From Halobacteriovorax sp. HLS (GTDB taxonomy: Bacteria > Bdellovibrionota > Bacteriovoracia > Bacteriovoracales > Bacteriovoracaceae): DNA of 64,000 nt. Location: contig NZ_QOCL01000004.1 of assembly GCF_004006665.1 (NCBI RefSeq), positions 62,001 to 126,000 on the forward strand. The letters run 5' to 3'. Each line of letters starts with the position of its first letter. Position 1 is the first letter of the stretch. The notes beneath the pieces are model-generated. The model did not search any database, had not been told where the DNA came from, and saw only the letters and a list, made by a program, of their open reading frames with translations. Both the position numbers and the translations under genes were made by a program. Positions 51,860-59,905 of this stretch are shown here, piece after piece.

Positions 51860-52481
51860 TATGATTGAAAAAGTGATGGAACACTTAAATAAGGCCCTCG
51901 ATATTTATAGTGTTGGTGAACACTATGAGACGATGCTTGAGGCGAAGAATCAATACTTTGGCTTAACTGGTCAAGTTTTTGAAGAAGATACTGATTATGA
52001 AAGTAGAATGTCTGCATTCAACGATTGGTATCTTTTACAATACGTATCTGAAAATGGCTGTCCGATTTGGAACTACGTTAGAGAATATGAAGTTGAAGAG
52101 TCAGTATCTAAGGCCATGCGAACTATAAAGCATTCTATTTATGAGTACGTAGGTCGAAACCTACGTAAACAGCATGTTCTTATGGATATAGTTCATGGAC
52201 GTAAAATAAAGTTATCTAAAAGGGCCGTAATACCTTCACTTTTAAAAGATGATCTATTCATTGGCAGAGTCATCGAAACAGAGGGGGAGTACTTTACTCT
52301 TTCAGGGCTTTGCTTATTGCCTGGTGAAGTAAAAGGTATTTTAAAGAAGCAAGGCAAGAAAGTTAGACTTCTCAATGATCAGAAAAAAGAGATGGAGTTT
52401 CTTCTTTTAGTTGAATCTTTAAAAACAAAGTGGGTCAGATATGGCCACTTAGATGCAAAAACAATTTTTGTATTTAATTAA
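51852..52481 (+). CDS. Unknown cytoplasmic protein coupled to lepA
   Basis: 209 residues; the ATG at 51852 overlaps lepA by 8 bases, and a second in-frame ATG at 51861 is also possible (AAGG lies 3 or 12 bases away). No family recognised. Features: an acidic helical N-terminal third ([20 protein letters not shown]), a basic middle ([18 protein letters not shown]) and a beta-rich end. Length and lack of signal fit a small soluble protein. It converges with the next gene, overlapping by 4 bases. Confidence 0.6.
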   Translation: MISMIEKVMEHLNKALDIYSVGEHYETMLEAKNQYFGLTGQVFEEDTDYESRMSAFNDWYLLQYVSENGCPIWNYVREYEVEESVSKAMRTIKHSIYEYVGRNLRKQHVLMDIVHGRKIKLSKRAVIPSLLKDDLFIGRVIETEGEYFTLSGLCLLPGEVKGILKKQGKKVRLLNDQKKEMEFLLLVESLKTKWVRYGHLDAKTIFVFN

Positions 52482-53473
52482 TCTTTGCTATCTTCGAGAC
52501 CTTCAAATTCACTTGTTTCACTTAAGTCATGTTTCTTACTAAAGAGGTAAGGAAAGATTCCAATTAAGTTTGAACAAACAATAATTATAAAATAGAGATT
52601 AAATAACGATGCTCCACCTTTTATATTAACGAGTTTAAATAACTCATCAAATATCAAGTGTCCTACTCCAAGTCCTGCCGGCGAAATAGGAACAGCAATT
52701 GAAATTAGTCCAATCGGTATAAATGTAAAAAGTTGTCCGATAGGGACTGAAACTTCTAGAAATGGCTCAGTTACTAGCCAGAATACCCAAATATTTCCAT
52801 ATTGGAGCACTAGGCTAATAAGAATGGCTAAGATAATAGACTTTTTATTTTTACCAATTAACCAAACTTGTTCAAATGTTTTCTTAAGCTTTGCTCCAAT
52901 GACTGGAACTTTCTCACAAAGAAATAGGATGAGCTCTCTCGGTTTTTTTGGAAGAAAAAGTGAAACGAGAAATACTAGTGAACCCAAAAATAATATTGCA
53001 TTAAAAGGAAGCAGTGTTTTCATCTTAGGTGAAAGTGCAATCATTTCTTGATAATTTACTAAAGTAAAAATACCAGTAAGAAAAATAAGACCAACTAAAC
53101 CTAAGATTCTATCGATAAATACGGACATAACTAAAAATGTTTTTGGAAGCTTAGGGTCAAGATCTTTTGCATAGACTAATTTGATCAGATCTCCAGTTAC
53201 TGCACCAGGTAAAAAGGTATTGAAAAATTGGCCAATCCACGTGAGTCCAATAAGCTTTCTATAGGGAAGATACTCTTTAGATTTTGTTTTTAAGATTAAT
53301 CTCCACCTAACACTAGATAAGCTCACTTGAAAGATAAATAGTAAACTTGCATAGATCCAATTGTTAGAATCACTTATGAGTCGTTTCACTAATGTGAGAT
53401 CTAGTTTTCCACTATTAATTAGCCATCCAATTAAGATTGCGGCTATGAGAAATTTTGCCAAAGTTTTTAGCAT
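52478..53473 (-). CDS. Lysylphosphatidylglycerol synthase-like membrane protein (UPF0104/LPG_synthase_TM)
   Basis: 331 residues, eight or nine membrane helices. WINSGKLDLTLV near the start, RWRLILKTK, the segment IGQFFNTFLPGAVTGDLIKL and FTFIPIGLISIAVPISPAGLG are the family marks; these stand-alone transmembrane proteins lack the aminoacyl-transfer domain of MprF. They are thought to move lipids or serve glycosylation. Which lipid is unknown. Ends overlap the convergent upstream gene. Confidence 0.82.
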   Translation of the reverse strand: MLKTLAKFLIAAILIGWLINSGKLDLTLVKRLISDSNNWIYASLLFIFQVSLSSVRWRLILKTKSKEYLPYRKLIGLTWIGQFFNTFLPGAVTGDLIKLVYAKDLDPKLPKTFLVMSVFIDRILGLVGLIFLTGIFTLVNYQEMIALSPKMKTLLPFNAILFLGSLVFLVSLFLPKKPRELILFLCEKVPVIGAKLKKTFEQVWLIGKNKKSIILAILISLVLQYGNIWVFWLVTEPFLEVSVPIGQLFTFIPIGLISIAVPISPAGLGVGHLIFDELFKLVNIKGGASLFNLYFIIIVCSNLIGIFPYLFSKKHDLSETSEFEGLEDSKD

Positions 53474-53571
53474 ATTAAGGTCCGTTCTTTTTGCGGTGCG
53501 AATAATTATTTTTACTTCTATATTTAATGAAATTAATGCTATTGTAAAGCGTTTAAAATTGGAGAAAAATT

Positions 53572-54894
53572 ATGAAAGTAACAGTAATTGGAACGGGTTA
53601 TGTTGGCCTTGTAAGTGGAACTTGTTTTGCTGAAATAGGTCACGAAGTAACTTGTATTGATATAGACCCTAAGAAGATTGAAATATTAAATAATGGGAAG
53701 TCCCCAATTTATGAACCAGGACTTGAAGAGCTTCTTCAAAGAAATATGAAGTCTGGTAGATTAAAATTTTCAACTAACTATGACTCAGTCCCTAGTGCAA
53801 AGAGTATTTTCCTCGCAGTTGGTACTCCGTCTAGTGATGATGGTTCAGCTAACCTGACTTACCTAAGAGAAGCAGCTTTATCAGTTGCTAAGGAAATGAG
53901 TGAAGAAGCAATTATTGTAATTAAGTCAACTGTACCAGTTGGTACATGTGAGATGATTAAAAACCTTGTAAAAGAAAGCACTCAGAAGTCATTTCATATT
54001 GTTAATAATCCAGAATTCCTAAAAGAAGGAACTGCGGTTGATGACTTCATGAGACCAGATAGAGTTGTAATTGGTCATGCCGATCAATATGCAGCGGATG
54101 CTATGAGTGAACTCTATGCACCTCTTGTTAAGCAAGGTAACCCAATTTATATGATGTCTAATTTGTCGGCGGAGATGACGAAGTATGCGGCTAACTGCTT
54201 TTTGGCCACAAAGATTTCTTTCATCAATGAAATTGCAAAATTATGTGACCTGGCCGGTGCAGACGTGAATGAAGTTAGAAAGGGAATTGGAAGTGATTCT
54301 CGAATTGGACACAAGTTCTTATACCCAGGACCAGGATATGGTGGAAGTTGTTTTCCTAAAGACGTTAAGGCTTTAATGCATACAGCGAGAGAGTTTGGAA
54401 TGAACTTGAAAGTCGTTGAGGCCACTGAAGAAGTGAATGAAGAACAAAAGAAGAGAATGTTCGAAAAGATAGTTAGTCATTACGGGAGTGATCTTTCTGG
54501 AAAAATTTTCACTTTCTGGGGAGTTGCATTTAAGGCCAATACAGATGATGTGAGAGAAACAAGTGCAATTACCATGTCTAAAGAATTAGCTAATGCTGGC
54601 GCAATTATTCATTATTATGATCCTGAAGCATCAGAGAACTTTGAAGCACTTATAAATTCAGTTGAAGGTATGCAAGGAAAAACTAAGAGCTTCAGCAATA
54701 AGTATGATGCTTTAAATGGTAGTGATGGTCTAGTGACAATGACTGAGTGGAGAGAATTTACGAACCCTGACTTTTCAGAGATCGAAGCAAGGCTTAATAA
54801 GTCTGTAATTTTTGATAGTAGAAATCTCTATGATACTCAAAAAGTATTAGCTTTAGGATTTGATTACTACGCTATCGGAAAAAAAATAAAATAA
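53572..54894 (+). CDS. ugd: UDP-glucose 6-dehydrogenase
   Basis: 440 residues. GTGYVGLVSGTCFAEIGHEV is the NAD site, KSTVPVGT, NPEFLKEGTAVDDFM and the catalytic Cys motif GPGYGGSCFPKDVKAL (about 250-265). It oxidises UDP-glucose to UDP-glucuronate for polysaccharide or lipid-A-type sugars. GGAG lies eight bases ahead of the ATG. Confidence 0.97.
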   Translation: MKVTVIGTGYVGLVSGTCFAEIGHEVTCIDIDPKKIEILNNGKSPIYEPGLEELLQRNMKSGRLKFSTNYDSVPSAKSIFLAVGTPSSDDGSANLTYLREAALSVAKEMSEEAIIVIKSTVPVGTCEMIKNLVKESTQKSFHIVNNPEFLKEGTAVDDFMRPDRVVIGHADQYAADAMSELYAPLVKQGNPIYMMSNLSAEMTKYAANCFLATKISFINEIAKLCDLAGADVNEVRKGIGSDSRIGHKFLYPGPGYGGSCFPKDVKALMHTAREFGMNLKVVEATEEVNEEQKKRMFEKIVSHYGSDLSGKIFTFWGVAFKANTDDVRETSAITMSKELANAGAIIHYYDPEASENFEALINSVEGMQGKTKSFSNKYDALNGSDGLVTMTEWREFTNPDFSEIEARLNKSVIFDSRNLYDTQKVLALGFDYYAIGKKIK

Positions 54895-54909
54895 GTTAAG
54901 GTCGAGTTT

Positions 54910-55701
54910 ATGAAAGTAGCAATTATTCAAATGACTTCTAAACTCGACTATAAAGAAAATCTTTCAAAGATTGAGAGTATGCTAGATACAGTTTCAAGTG
55001 AAAATATTGAAGCTGTATTCTTACCAGAGTGTTTCTATAGTATGTCCAATGGGCAAAGTCCAAGCCCTCACTTAATTGAAGATGAGAATTTACACTACCA
55101 AAATATAAAAAATCTTTCTATAAAGTACAAAATGGCCTTTATAGGAGGATCAGTTGCTACTAGAATTGGCGATAGTATTGTAAATCGTTCTTATAACTTT
55201 GATGCTGAAGGTAACGAGTTAGGTCGCTATGATAAAATTCATCTCTTTTCATGTAATATACAAAGAGGTGATATTAAAAAGAAAATCAATGAAGGTGATA
55301 TTTATACGCCTGGAACTGCTTCTAAACTAATTAACTTAAAACAATTGGCCATTGGCCTAGGGATTTGCTTCGATCTGCGCTATAGTGAAATGGCATTGGC
55401 CTATCGTAAACAAGGAGCAAACCTTCTTACTTATGCTTCAGCTTTTACCGTGCCGACAGGAAAGGCCCACTGGCATACATTAGTTAGGGCCAGAGCAATT
55501 GAATCTCAATGCTTTGTTATTGCTTCTGCTCAATGGGGCGCAAATAATGACAAAATTCAAACCTACGGCCATTCACTAATTGTTGACCCTTGGGGAGAGA
55601 TACTTATTGATGCTGAACAAGGAGAGTCTATTCATACCTGTGAGCTTGACCTTGATAAAGTAGACCTTTCACGATCACAGGTTATTATGGGCCGTGAGTA
55701 A
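54910..55701 (+). CDS. Nitrilase-superfamily amidohydrolase (Nit1/omega-amidase like)
   Basis: 263 residues. The triad is present: Glu in AVFLPECF, Lys in RYDKIHLFS, Cys in GLGICFDLRYSEMALAYRK. KAHWHTLVRARAIESQCFV and YGHSLIVDPWG are typical of the Nit branch. It likely hydrolyses a small carboxamide such as deaminated glutathione or 2-oxo-omega-amides. Substrate not proven. The next gene's GTG start lies inside its last codons. Confidence 0.88.
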   Translation: MKVAIIQMTSKLDYKENLSKIESMLDTVSSENIEAVFLPECFYSMSNGQSPSPHLIEDENLHYQNIKNLSIKYKMAFIGGSVATRIGDSIVNRSYNFDAEGNELGRYDKIHLFSCNIQRGDIKKKINEGDIYTPGTASKLINLKQLAIGLGICFDLRYSEMALAYRKQGANLLTYASAFTVPTGKAHWHTLVRARAIESQCFVIASAQWGANNDKIQTYGHSLIVDPWGEILIDAEQGESIHTCELDLDKVDLSRSQVIMGRE

Positions 55702-56158
55702 CCTTCTATTAAATGTAAAGAAGCAGTTTGATTTTGATGAGATACGTTTGCTCTATCAAAATCCAGATGATCTTTCTTTGGCCTTTCCAAGTGCCAGCTT
55801 TCCAGTCGATGAATCTCAGTGGAATAAGTGGATGGCTAACGCTGATTCGGAAAATTACTCATTAACTTTCTATCTTGATGATATTCCAATTTCTCATTTA
55901 TCTTTAAAAAGTTATAAAGAAAGTCCTGGGCTATGTTATTTATGCTTCTTCATTGTGGATAGTGAATATAGAGCAAAGGGCTACGCAAAAGAAGCAATGT
56001 CTTTAACATATGACTTTATAAGATCAGTACTAAAAAAGAATGAAGTTTGGCTTATTGTGGATCCAAATAATACTTCAGCCTATTCACTTTATAGAAAAGA
56101 AGGTTTTAAAATAGTTGATAAGAAACTAGCAGGACTAAGACTCAAGAAAAAAATCTAA
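55694..56158 (+). CDS. GNAT-family N-acetyltransferase
   Basis: 154 residues from GTG 55694, overlapping the nitrilase gene by 8 bases. The acetyl-CoA site appears as YRAKGYAKEAMSLTYDFI (R/Q-x-x-G-x-A type) and NTSAYSLYRKEGFKIVDKK is the closing helix-strand. The substrate is unknown. Confidence 0.85.
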   Translation: MSNLLLNVKKQFDFDEIRLLYQNPDDLSLAFPSASFPVDESQWNKWMANADSENYSLTFYLDDIPISHLSLKSYKESPGLCYLCFFIVDSEYRAKGYAKEAMSLTYDFIRSVLKKNEVWLIVDPNNTSAYSLYRKEGFKIVDKKLAGLRLKKKI

Positions 56159-56195
56159 TTTAATAAATTTACTTCTTTGAAAATCATAAAATGAT

Positions 56196-56215
56196 GGGCC
56201 TTATTACATAGGCCC
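56196..56215. terminator. Stem-loop between the GNAT and NifU-like genes
   Basis: GGGCCT (56196-56201), eight-base loop, AGGCCC (56210-56215). Weak T tracts on either side; may serve both convergent genes. Confidence 0.5.
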
Positions 56216-56221
56216 CTCTAT

Positions 56222-56479
56222 TTATGAGAAGTATGGATTATCACCTGACTGGTGATCTGTAAGATCAACAACTTCTTCAATTTCTGAAAAGTTCTGCTTA
56301 ATTAGCTTTTCAATTCCATCTTTTAGAGTAGCACTTGAGCTTGTACAACCTTGGCATCCTCCACTTAGCTTAACAAATAGCTTCCCATTATCTATATCAA
56401 TAACTTCTACATTTCCACCGTGGGCAGCTAGGGCAGGACGAATTTGATCATCAAACAGTGCTTCAACTTTTCTTATCAT
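56222..56479 (-). CDS. NifU C-terminal-domain Fe-S carrier protein
   Basis: 85 residues, a stand-alone NifU_C/NfuA domain. The cluster motif is GGCQGCTSSSATLK, preceded by IRPALAAHGGNVEVIDID. It carries or transfers 4Fe-4S clusters in the cytoplasm. It could supply the Fe-S proteins in this window, including the radical SAM triplet, though there is no direct link. Confidence 0.93.
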   Translation of the reverse strand: MIRKVEALFDDQIRPALAAHGGNVEVIDIDNGKLFVKLSGGCQGCTSSSATLKDGIEKLIKQNFSEIEEVVDLTDHQSGDNPYFS

Positions 56480-56558
56480 TTAAATCTCCAGTTTTACTCT
56501 TTTTACTATCTAATTTTTTTTATGGCCAATAAATATAGAGGAGTTGTCTAAGTTACCG

Positions 56559-57278
56559 TTATTTCTTGTTTAAAGAGATCATTTCAAGCTGGGAAACTGC
56601 ACTATAGATAGCGTGTTCTACTCTTAAGCAGCTATGGCTAATTTTTATTGGACGAAAACCTGCTTCTGTTAACTTTTGTTCTTCTTTAGCTGTCCACCCT
56701 CTTTCAGGTCCGATTGCAATTAATGGATTATCTAGCTGTCCTTTAAAATCGAGAAAACTACTCTGTGAGTTTAATGAAAGAAAGAATTTATTCTTTTGTG
56801 ATTCAAACTTTTGCAGGTTTAAGTATGTCTCTAACTCAAAGTCCGGTAGATTGAAGTAGGTCTTAGATTGAGCAAGACCATCTATTAGATACTCTTGATA
56901 AGTATCATTCTCATAAATCTTAGAGCTAGCGTAGCTCTTTTGTGAAAGGTTGGCCCTAAATAACGAAAATGATTTGGCGCCAAAGGTTGTAGAGTGTTCT
57001 AATACTTTTTTAATAGTTTGAGGTCTACTAAGTCCAACTAAAAGATTGAACCAGGGCCTACTCGCAGGAAGCTCAGACTGAATCTTTATTTTTATTCTAG
57101 AAGAACTAATCTCTTCAATGAGCGCTTCAAAAATTCCAGTATTTAGAATTGTCACTTTTAGAATATCCCCAACAGAGGACTTTAGGTGGGTTTGAATATG
57201 CCCCAATCTCTTACTATCTGAGAAAATAATGGTCTCATTATCAGAAATTTCATGTTGAAAAAAGCAGATACTGTTCAT
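56559..57278 (-). CDS. rsmE: 16S rRNA m3U1498 methyltransferase
   Basis: 239 residues from ATG 57278 (MNSICFF); the frame is open to 57347 but that adds an unlikely tail, and AGAAG precedes 57278. Motifs of the SPOUT family: LLVGLSRPQTIKKVLEHST, IGPERGWTAKEEQKL and SHSCLRVEHAIYSAVSQLEM. It modifies U1498 of 16S rRNA. The start faces the helicase gene across 72 bases, which should hold both promoters. Confidence 0.92.
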   Translation of the reverse strand: MNSICFFQHEISDNETIIFSDSKRLGHIQTHLKSSVGDILKVTILNTGIFEALIEEISSSRIKIKIQSELPASRPWFNLLVGLSRPQTIKKVLEHSTTFGAKSFSLFRANLSQKSYASSKIYENDTYQEYLIDGLAQSKTYFNLPDFELETYLNLQKFESQKNKFFLSLNSQSSFLDFKGQLDNPLIAIGPERGWTAKEEQKLTEAGFRPIKISHSCLRVEHAIYSAVSQLEMISLNKK

Positions 57279-57350
57279 ATTGATTACTTCTTTTAGTGTA
57301 AATAGTAAGTTAGTTAAAGTATTTATCACGTAGTTTGTACTTAGCAAAGT

Positions 57351-58388
57351 ATGACAACTGCAGTAGATATTGCCCCGATATTTAGTGAAAAAGATAGTAT
57401 ATTACTCTTCTTGGCCCCTCCTGGTTGGGGAAAAACGACCTTAATATTAGATTTCTATGAGAAGTTTGATGGTTCGGTCGTATTTATCTCCCCGCTGAGA
57501 GCTCTTGCTGAAGAATTCTATAAAAGAGCAATTTCTTTAAAAAATGTTTATAGCGCTAGTGACTCGGAGGGTATTAGCAAATTCAAAAAAAAGAAGAAGT
57601 CTATGCTGATACTTACAGCAGAGAAGTTATCTGACGAAATTATTAATGAGTCGTTAAAAAAGAAAGTTCTGTTTATTTTTGATGAGTTTCATTTGTTTTA
57701 TTACTGGGGAGATACGTTTAGACCATTATTGCTGGAAAAGCTTATGGCGGTAGCAAATATTGAGGCGAGGGTTCTTGCTCTTAGCGCAACTATGTCTGAT
57801 TATTTATTATCTAGGTGGAAAGAAGATTTTTCAGTGGCCATGAGTAATTGTTTTCTTTTAAACCTTGGAAACCAGTACTTACTGAATAGACCAGAAAAGA
57901 TATATCGTATGAGTATGTTTAGTGATGGTTTTTTTAATAGACGTCTAATTAGATGTATTGATGATGATAGTACTCGTGGAACCATCTTAGTTTTTTGCCG
58001 ATATCGCAAGGATGTAGAGCTTTGGACTGAATTTTGTCAAAGAAGGAAGATAAATGCGCTTGGATGTGTAGGTGGGCAAGTCGATACTTTTTTGGAGAAA
58101 TTGGCGAAGAACCCAAGGCCAAGAGTTATTGTGACAACTTCCGCTTTAAGTCATGGAGTAAACTTACCAATTGTTTCTAGAGTTTTTATTACTTACCCCG
58201 TTAATAATGAGGATTTCTGGGTTCAAATGGTGGGCAGAGGTGGGCGAGATGGCTCGAGCTATGAGCTCTATGATATGGAAAGAATTAAAATAAAGGATTT
58301 AAATAAAATGCTTTTTAGGAATTTTCTAAAAATGATGGTAATTTCAATTAGGGATATAATATATACCTGCTTAATAGGAAGAGTTTAG
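57351..58388 (+). CDS. Compact SF2 helicase
   Basis: 345 residues, about the smallest possible two-domain SF2 helicase. Motif I APPGWGKTTL (about 22-31), Ia ISPLRAL, II DEFH, III LSATM, IV ILVFCRYRKD, V TTSALSHGVNLP and VI QMVGRGGRDG. There are no accessory domains or Zn fingers. It is placed immediately before recO with a TAGTG overlap, so it is likely a DNA helicase in the same repair setting; RNA remains possible. Confidence 0.85.
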   Translation: MTTAVDIAPIFSEKDSILLFLAPPGWGKTTLILDFYEKFDGSVVFISPLRALAEEFYKRAISLKNVYSASDSEGISKFKKKKKSMLILTAEKLSDEIINESLKKKVLFIFDEFHLFYYWGDTFRPLLLEKLMAVANIEARVLALSATMSDYLLSRWKEDFSVAMSNCFLLNLGNQYLLNRPEKIYRMSMFSDGFFNRRLIRCIDDDSTRGTILVFCRYRKDVELWTEFCQRRKINALGCVGGQVDTFLEKLAKNPRPRVIVTTSALSHGVNLPIVSRVFITYPVNNEDFWVQMVGRGGRDGSSYELYDMERIKIKDLNKMLFRNFLKMMVISIRDIIYTCLIGRV

Positions 58389-59188
58389 TGCAAACAAAAG
58401 TTGAAGGAATAGTACTTTCTAAAACACCATTTCAAGATAGACATCTTGTGTGCAGACTCCTTTTAAGAAATGGGGAGAAGATCTCGGCCATTTTTTATGG
58501 AGGTCAAGGTGGAGGAAGTAAAAAGAAAAGCTCATTTTTAGAAGTAGGTCATTTAATTAAGGTTGAAATAACGAGAGCTAAAACAACTGCTCAAATTTTC
58601 TCTATTAAAGAGTGGTCTCTCTCTTGGAATCATAATCAAATTAGAAAGAATCATAAAGCATTTTATATGCTTTGTTTCTTTCTTGAGTTGGCCGATAAAC
58701 TCGTTGTTGAAGCTGATCTTTTTAATGGTCAATATGATGAAGGGGTTAATGAGGAAAATATATTTAAAGTTTTGAGCAATGGAATTTTTTATTTAGAAAA
58801 GAATGCATCTACTAAGGATGAGTTTTATACAGACCTCTTTGTATATATATCTAAAATTTTGATTCAAGAGGGAATTTTCCCAGAAAGAAACCACTGTGTT
58901 TTATCTGGAGAAGAGTTAATTTCCATTGAAAGAATGTCACTACTTGATGAACAAGGAGGATTTGCAGATTCAAGTTGTGTAAATCAAGAGTCTCTTGATG
59001 TCAGGATTAATCCCGAATCGACAAGAGAGTTATGGAATATTCTCTGTGTTGTTGCTCTGACAAAGTATGGCGAGATGGAAAAGGTTGGGGAAGTTCCAAA
59101 GTCTTTTGCTGTTAGATTAATTGATTATTTATTTTACCAGATAAGTGTTGAAAAGAATGAATTTAAATCTATGAGTTTAGTTATTTAA
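58388..59188 (+). CDS. recO: DNA repair protein RecO
   Basis: 266 residues from GTG 58388, which shares its first base with the preceding TAG. An N-terminal OB fold (VEGIVLSKTPFQDRHLVCRL, IFYGGQGGGSKKK) is followed by the all-helical RecO C-terminal domain. RecO anneals SSB-coated strands and helps load RecA with RecR. The cysteines of a RecO Zn site are not evident. Confidence 0.88.
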   Translation: MQTKVEGIVLSKTPFQDRHLVCRLLLRNGEKISAIFYGGQGGGSKKKSSFLEVGHLIKVEITRAKTTAQIFSIKEWSLSWNHNQIRKNHKAFYMLCFFLELADKLVVEADLFNGQYDEGVNEENIFKVLSNGIFYLEKNASTKDEFYTDLFVYISKILIQEGIFPERNHCVLSGEELISIERMSLLDEQGGFADSSCVNQESLDVRINPESTRELWNILCVVALTKYGEMEKVGEVPKSFAVRLIDYLFYQISVEKNEFKSMSLVI

Positions 59189-59758
59189 ACATTCTAGAGA
59201 AGTGAGAATTTTTTTTATTTCTTTACCATGTCTCTTATTTTGTTCCCAAGTCATTAGAGTATTTATATTAAATAGGTTGCCGTTACAATTAAAGAAGTAG
59301 CTCTTTTCAAGAAATAAGTCTTTCTCTATAGTATAAGAATATCCAATTGAGTGAACTTCATTGATGTTCTTCCACTTTGAAATACGATACCCTGAAAACC
59401 GTACAAATTTACCATTATTCTTTTTAAGCCATTTAAGACGACCACTCTTATAGCTATCTTGATTTTCACTTAAGTTCTTCTTGTCAAAAGAGAAGTTTTT
59501 TACTGACGAGTTATTGATTGAAATAACTGGGCGACGCCCATCTTTAACAGGGCCAAATAAAGTTAATGGCGTAGAAAGAAAATTGTAAGCAAACTGCCAA
59601 TTAGATGGGTAGTGTAAAGAGATTTTATCATTCTTAAGGTTGAATTTTTTTTCCAATGAATAAGCATTATTTATATTCAAAATAAACCCCGTGATAACAA
59701 GAGCTTTAAAAATAAAGCTAAGGTTTTTTTGTAGAGAATGTAAATAAAATGAATTCAA
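59177..59758 (-). CDS. Secreted protein, possibly DcrB/PsbP-like
   Basis: 193 residues from a TTG start (AGGA seven bases upstream). Signal peptide centred on FIFKALVITGFILNINNAYS. The mature domain opens KNDKISLHYPSNWQFAYNF, the strand-turn pattern of DcrB/PsbP folds, followed by strands with many aromatic residues. Ends in SLECLNN. The family link is tentative. The 3' end overlaps recO by 12 bases. Confidence 0.6.
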   Translation of the reverse strand: MNSFYLHSLQKNLSFIFKALVITGFILNINNAYSLEKKFNLKNDKISLHYPSNWQFAYNFLSTPLTLFGPVKDGRRPVISINNSSVKNFSFDKKNLSENQDSYKSGRLKWLKKNNGKFVRFSGYRISKWKNINEVHSIGYSYTIEKDLFLEKSYFFNCNGNLFNINTLMTWEQNKRHGKEIKKILTSLECLNN

Positions 59759-59905
59759 TATATTTTCCTATTCAATAAATCAGTCACTATTTATTCGGAA
59801 TATTGCATAAAATAGTTAAAGAATTTTGAGGTTTAATTCGAAAAAAAAACATAGTGAAGTGCTTTAATTTCATTTGTTTATAAAGAAAATCTTTAGAGAG
59901 AGGAT

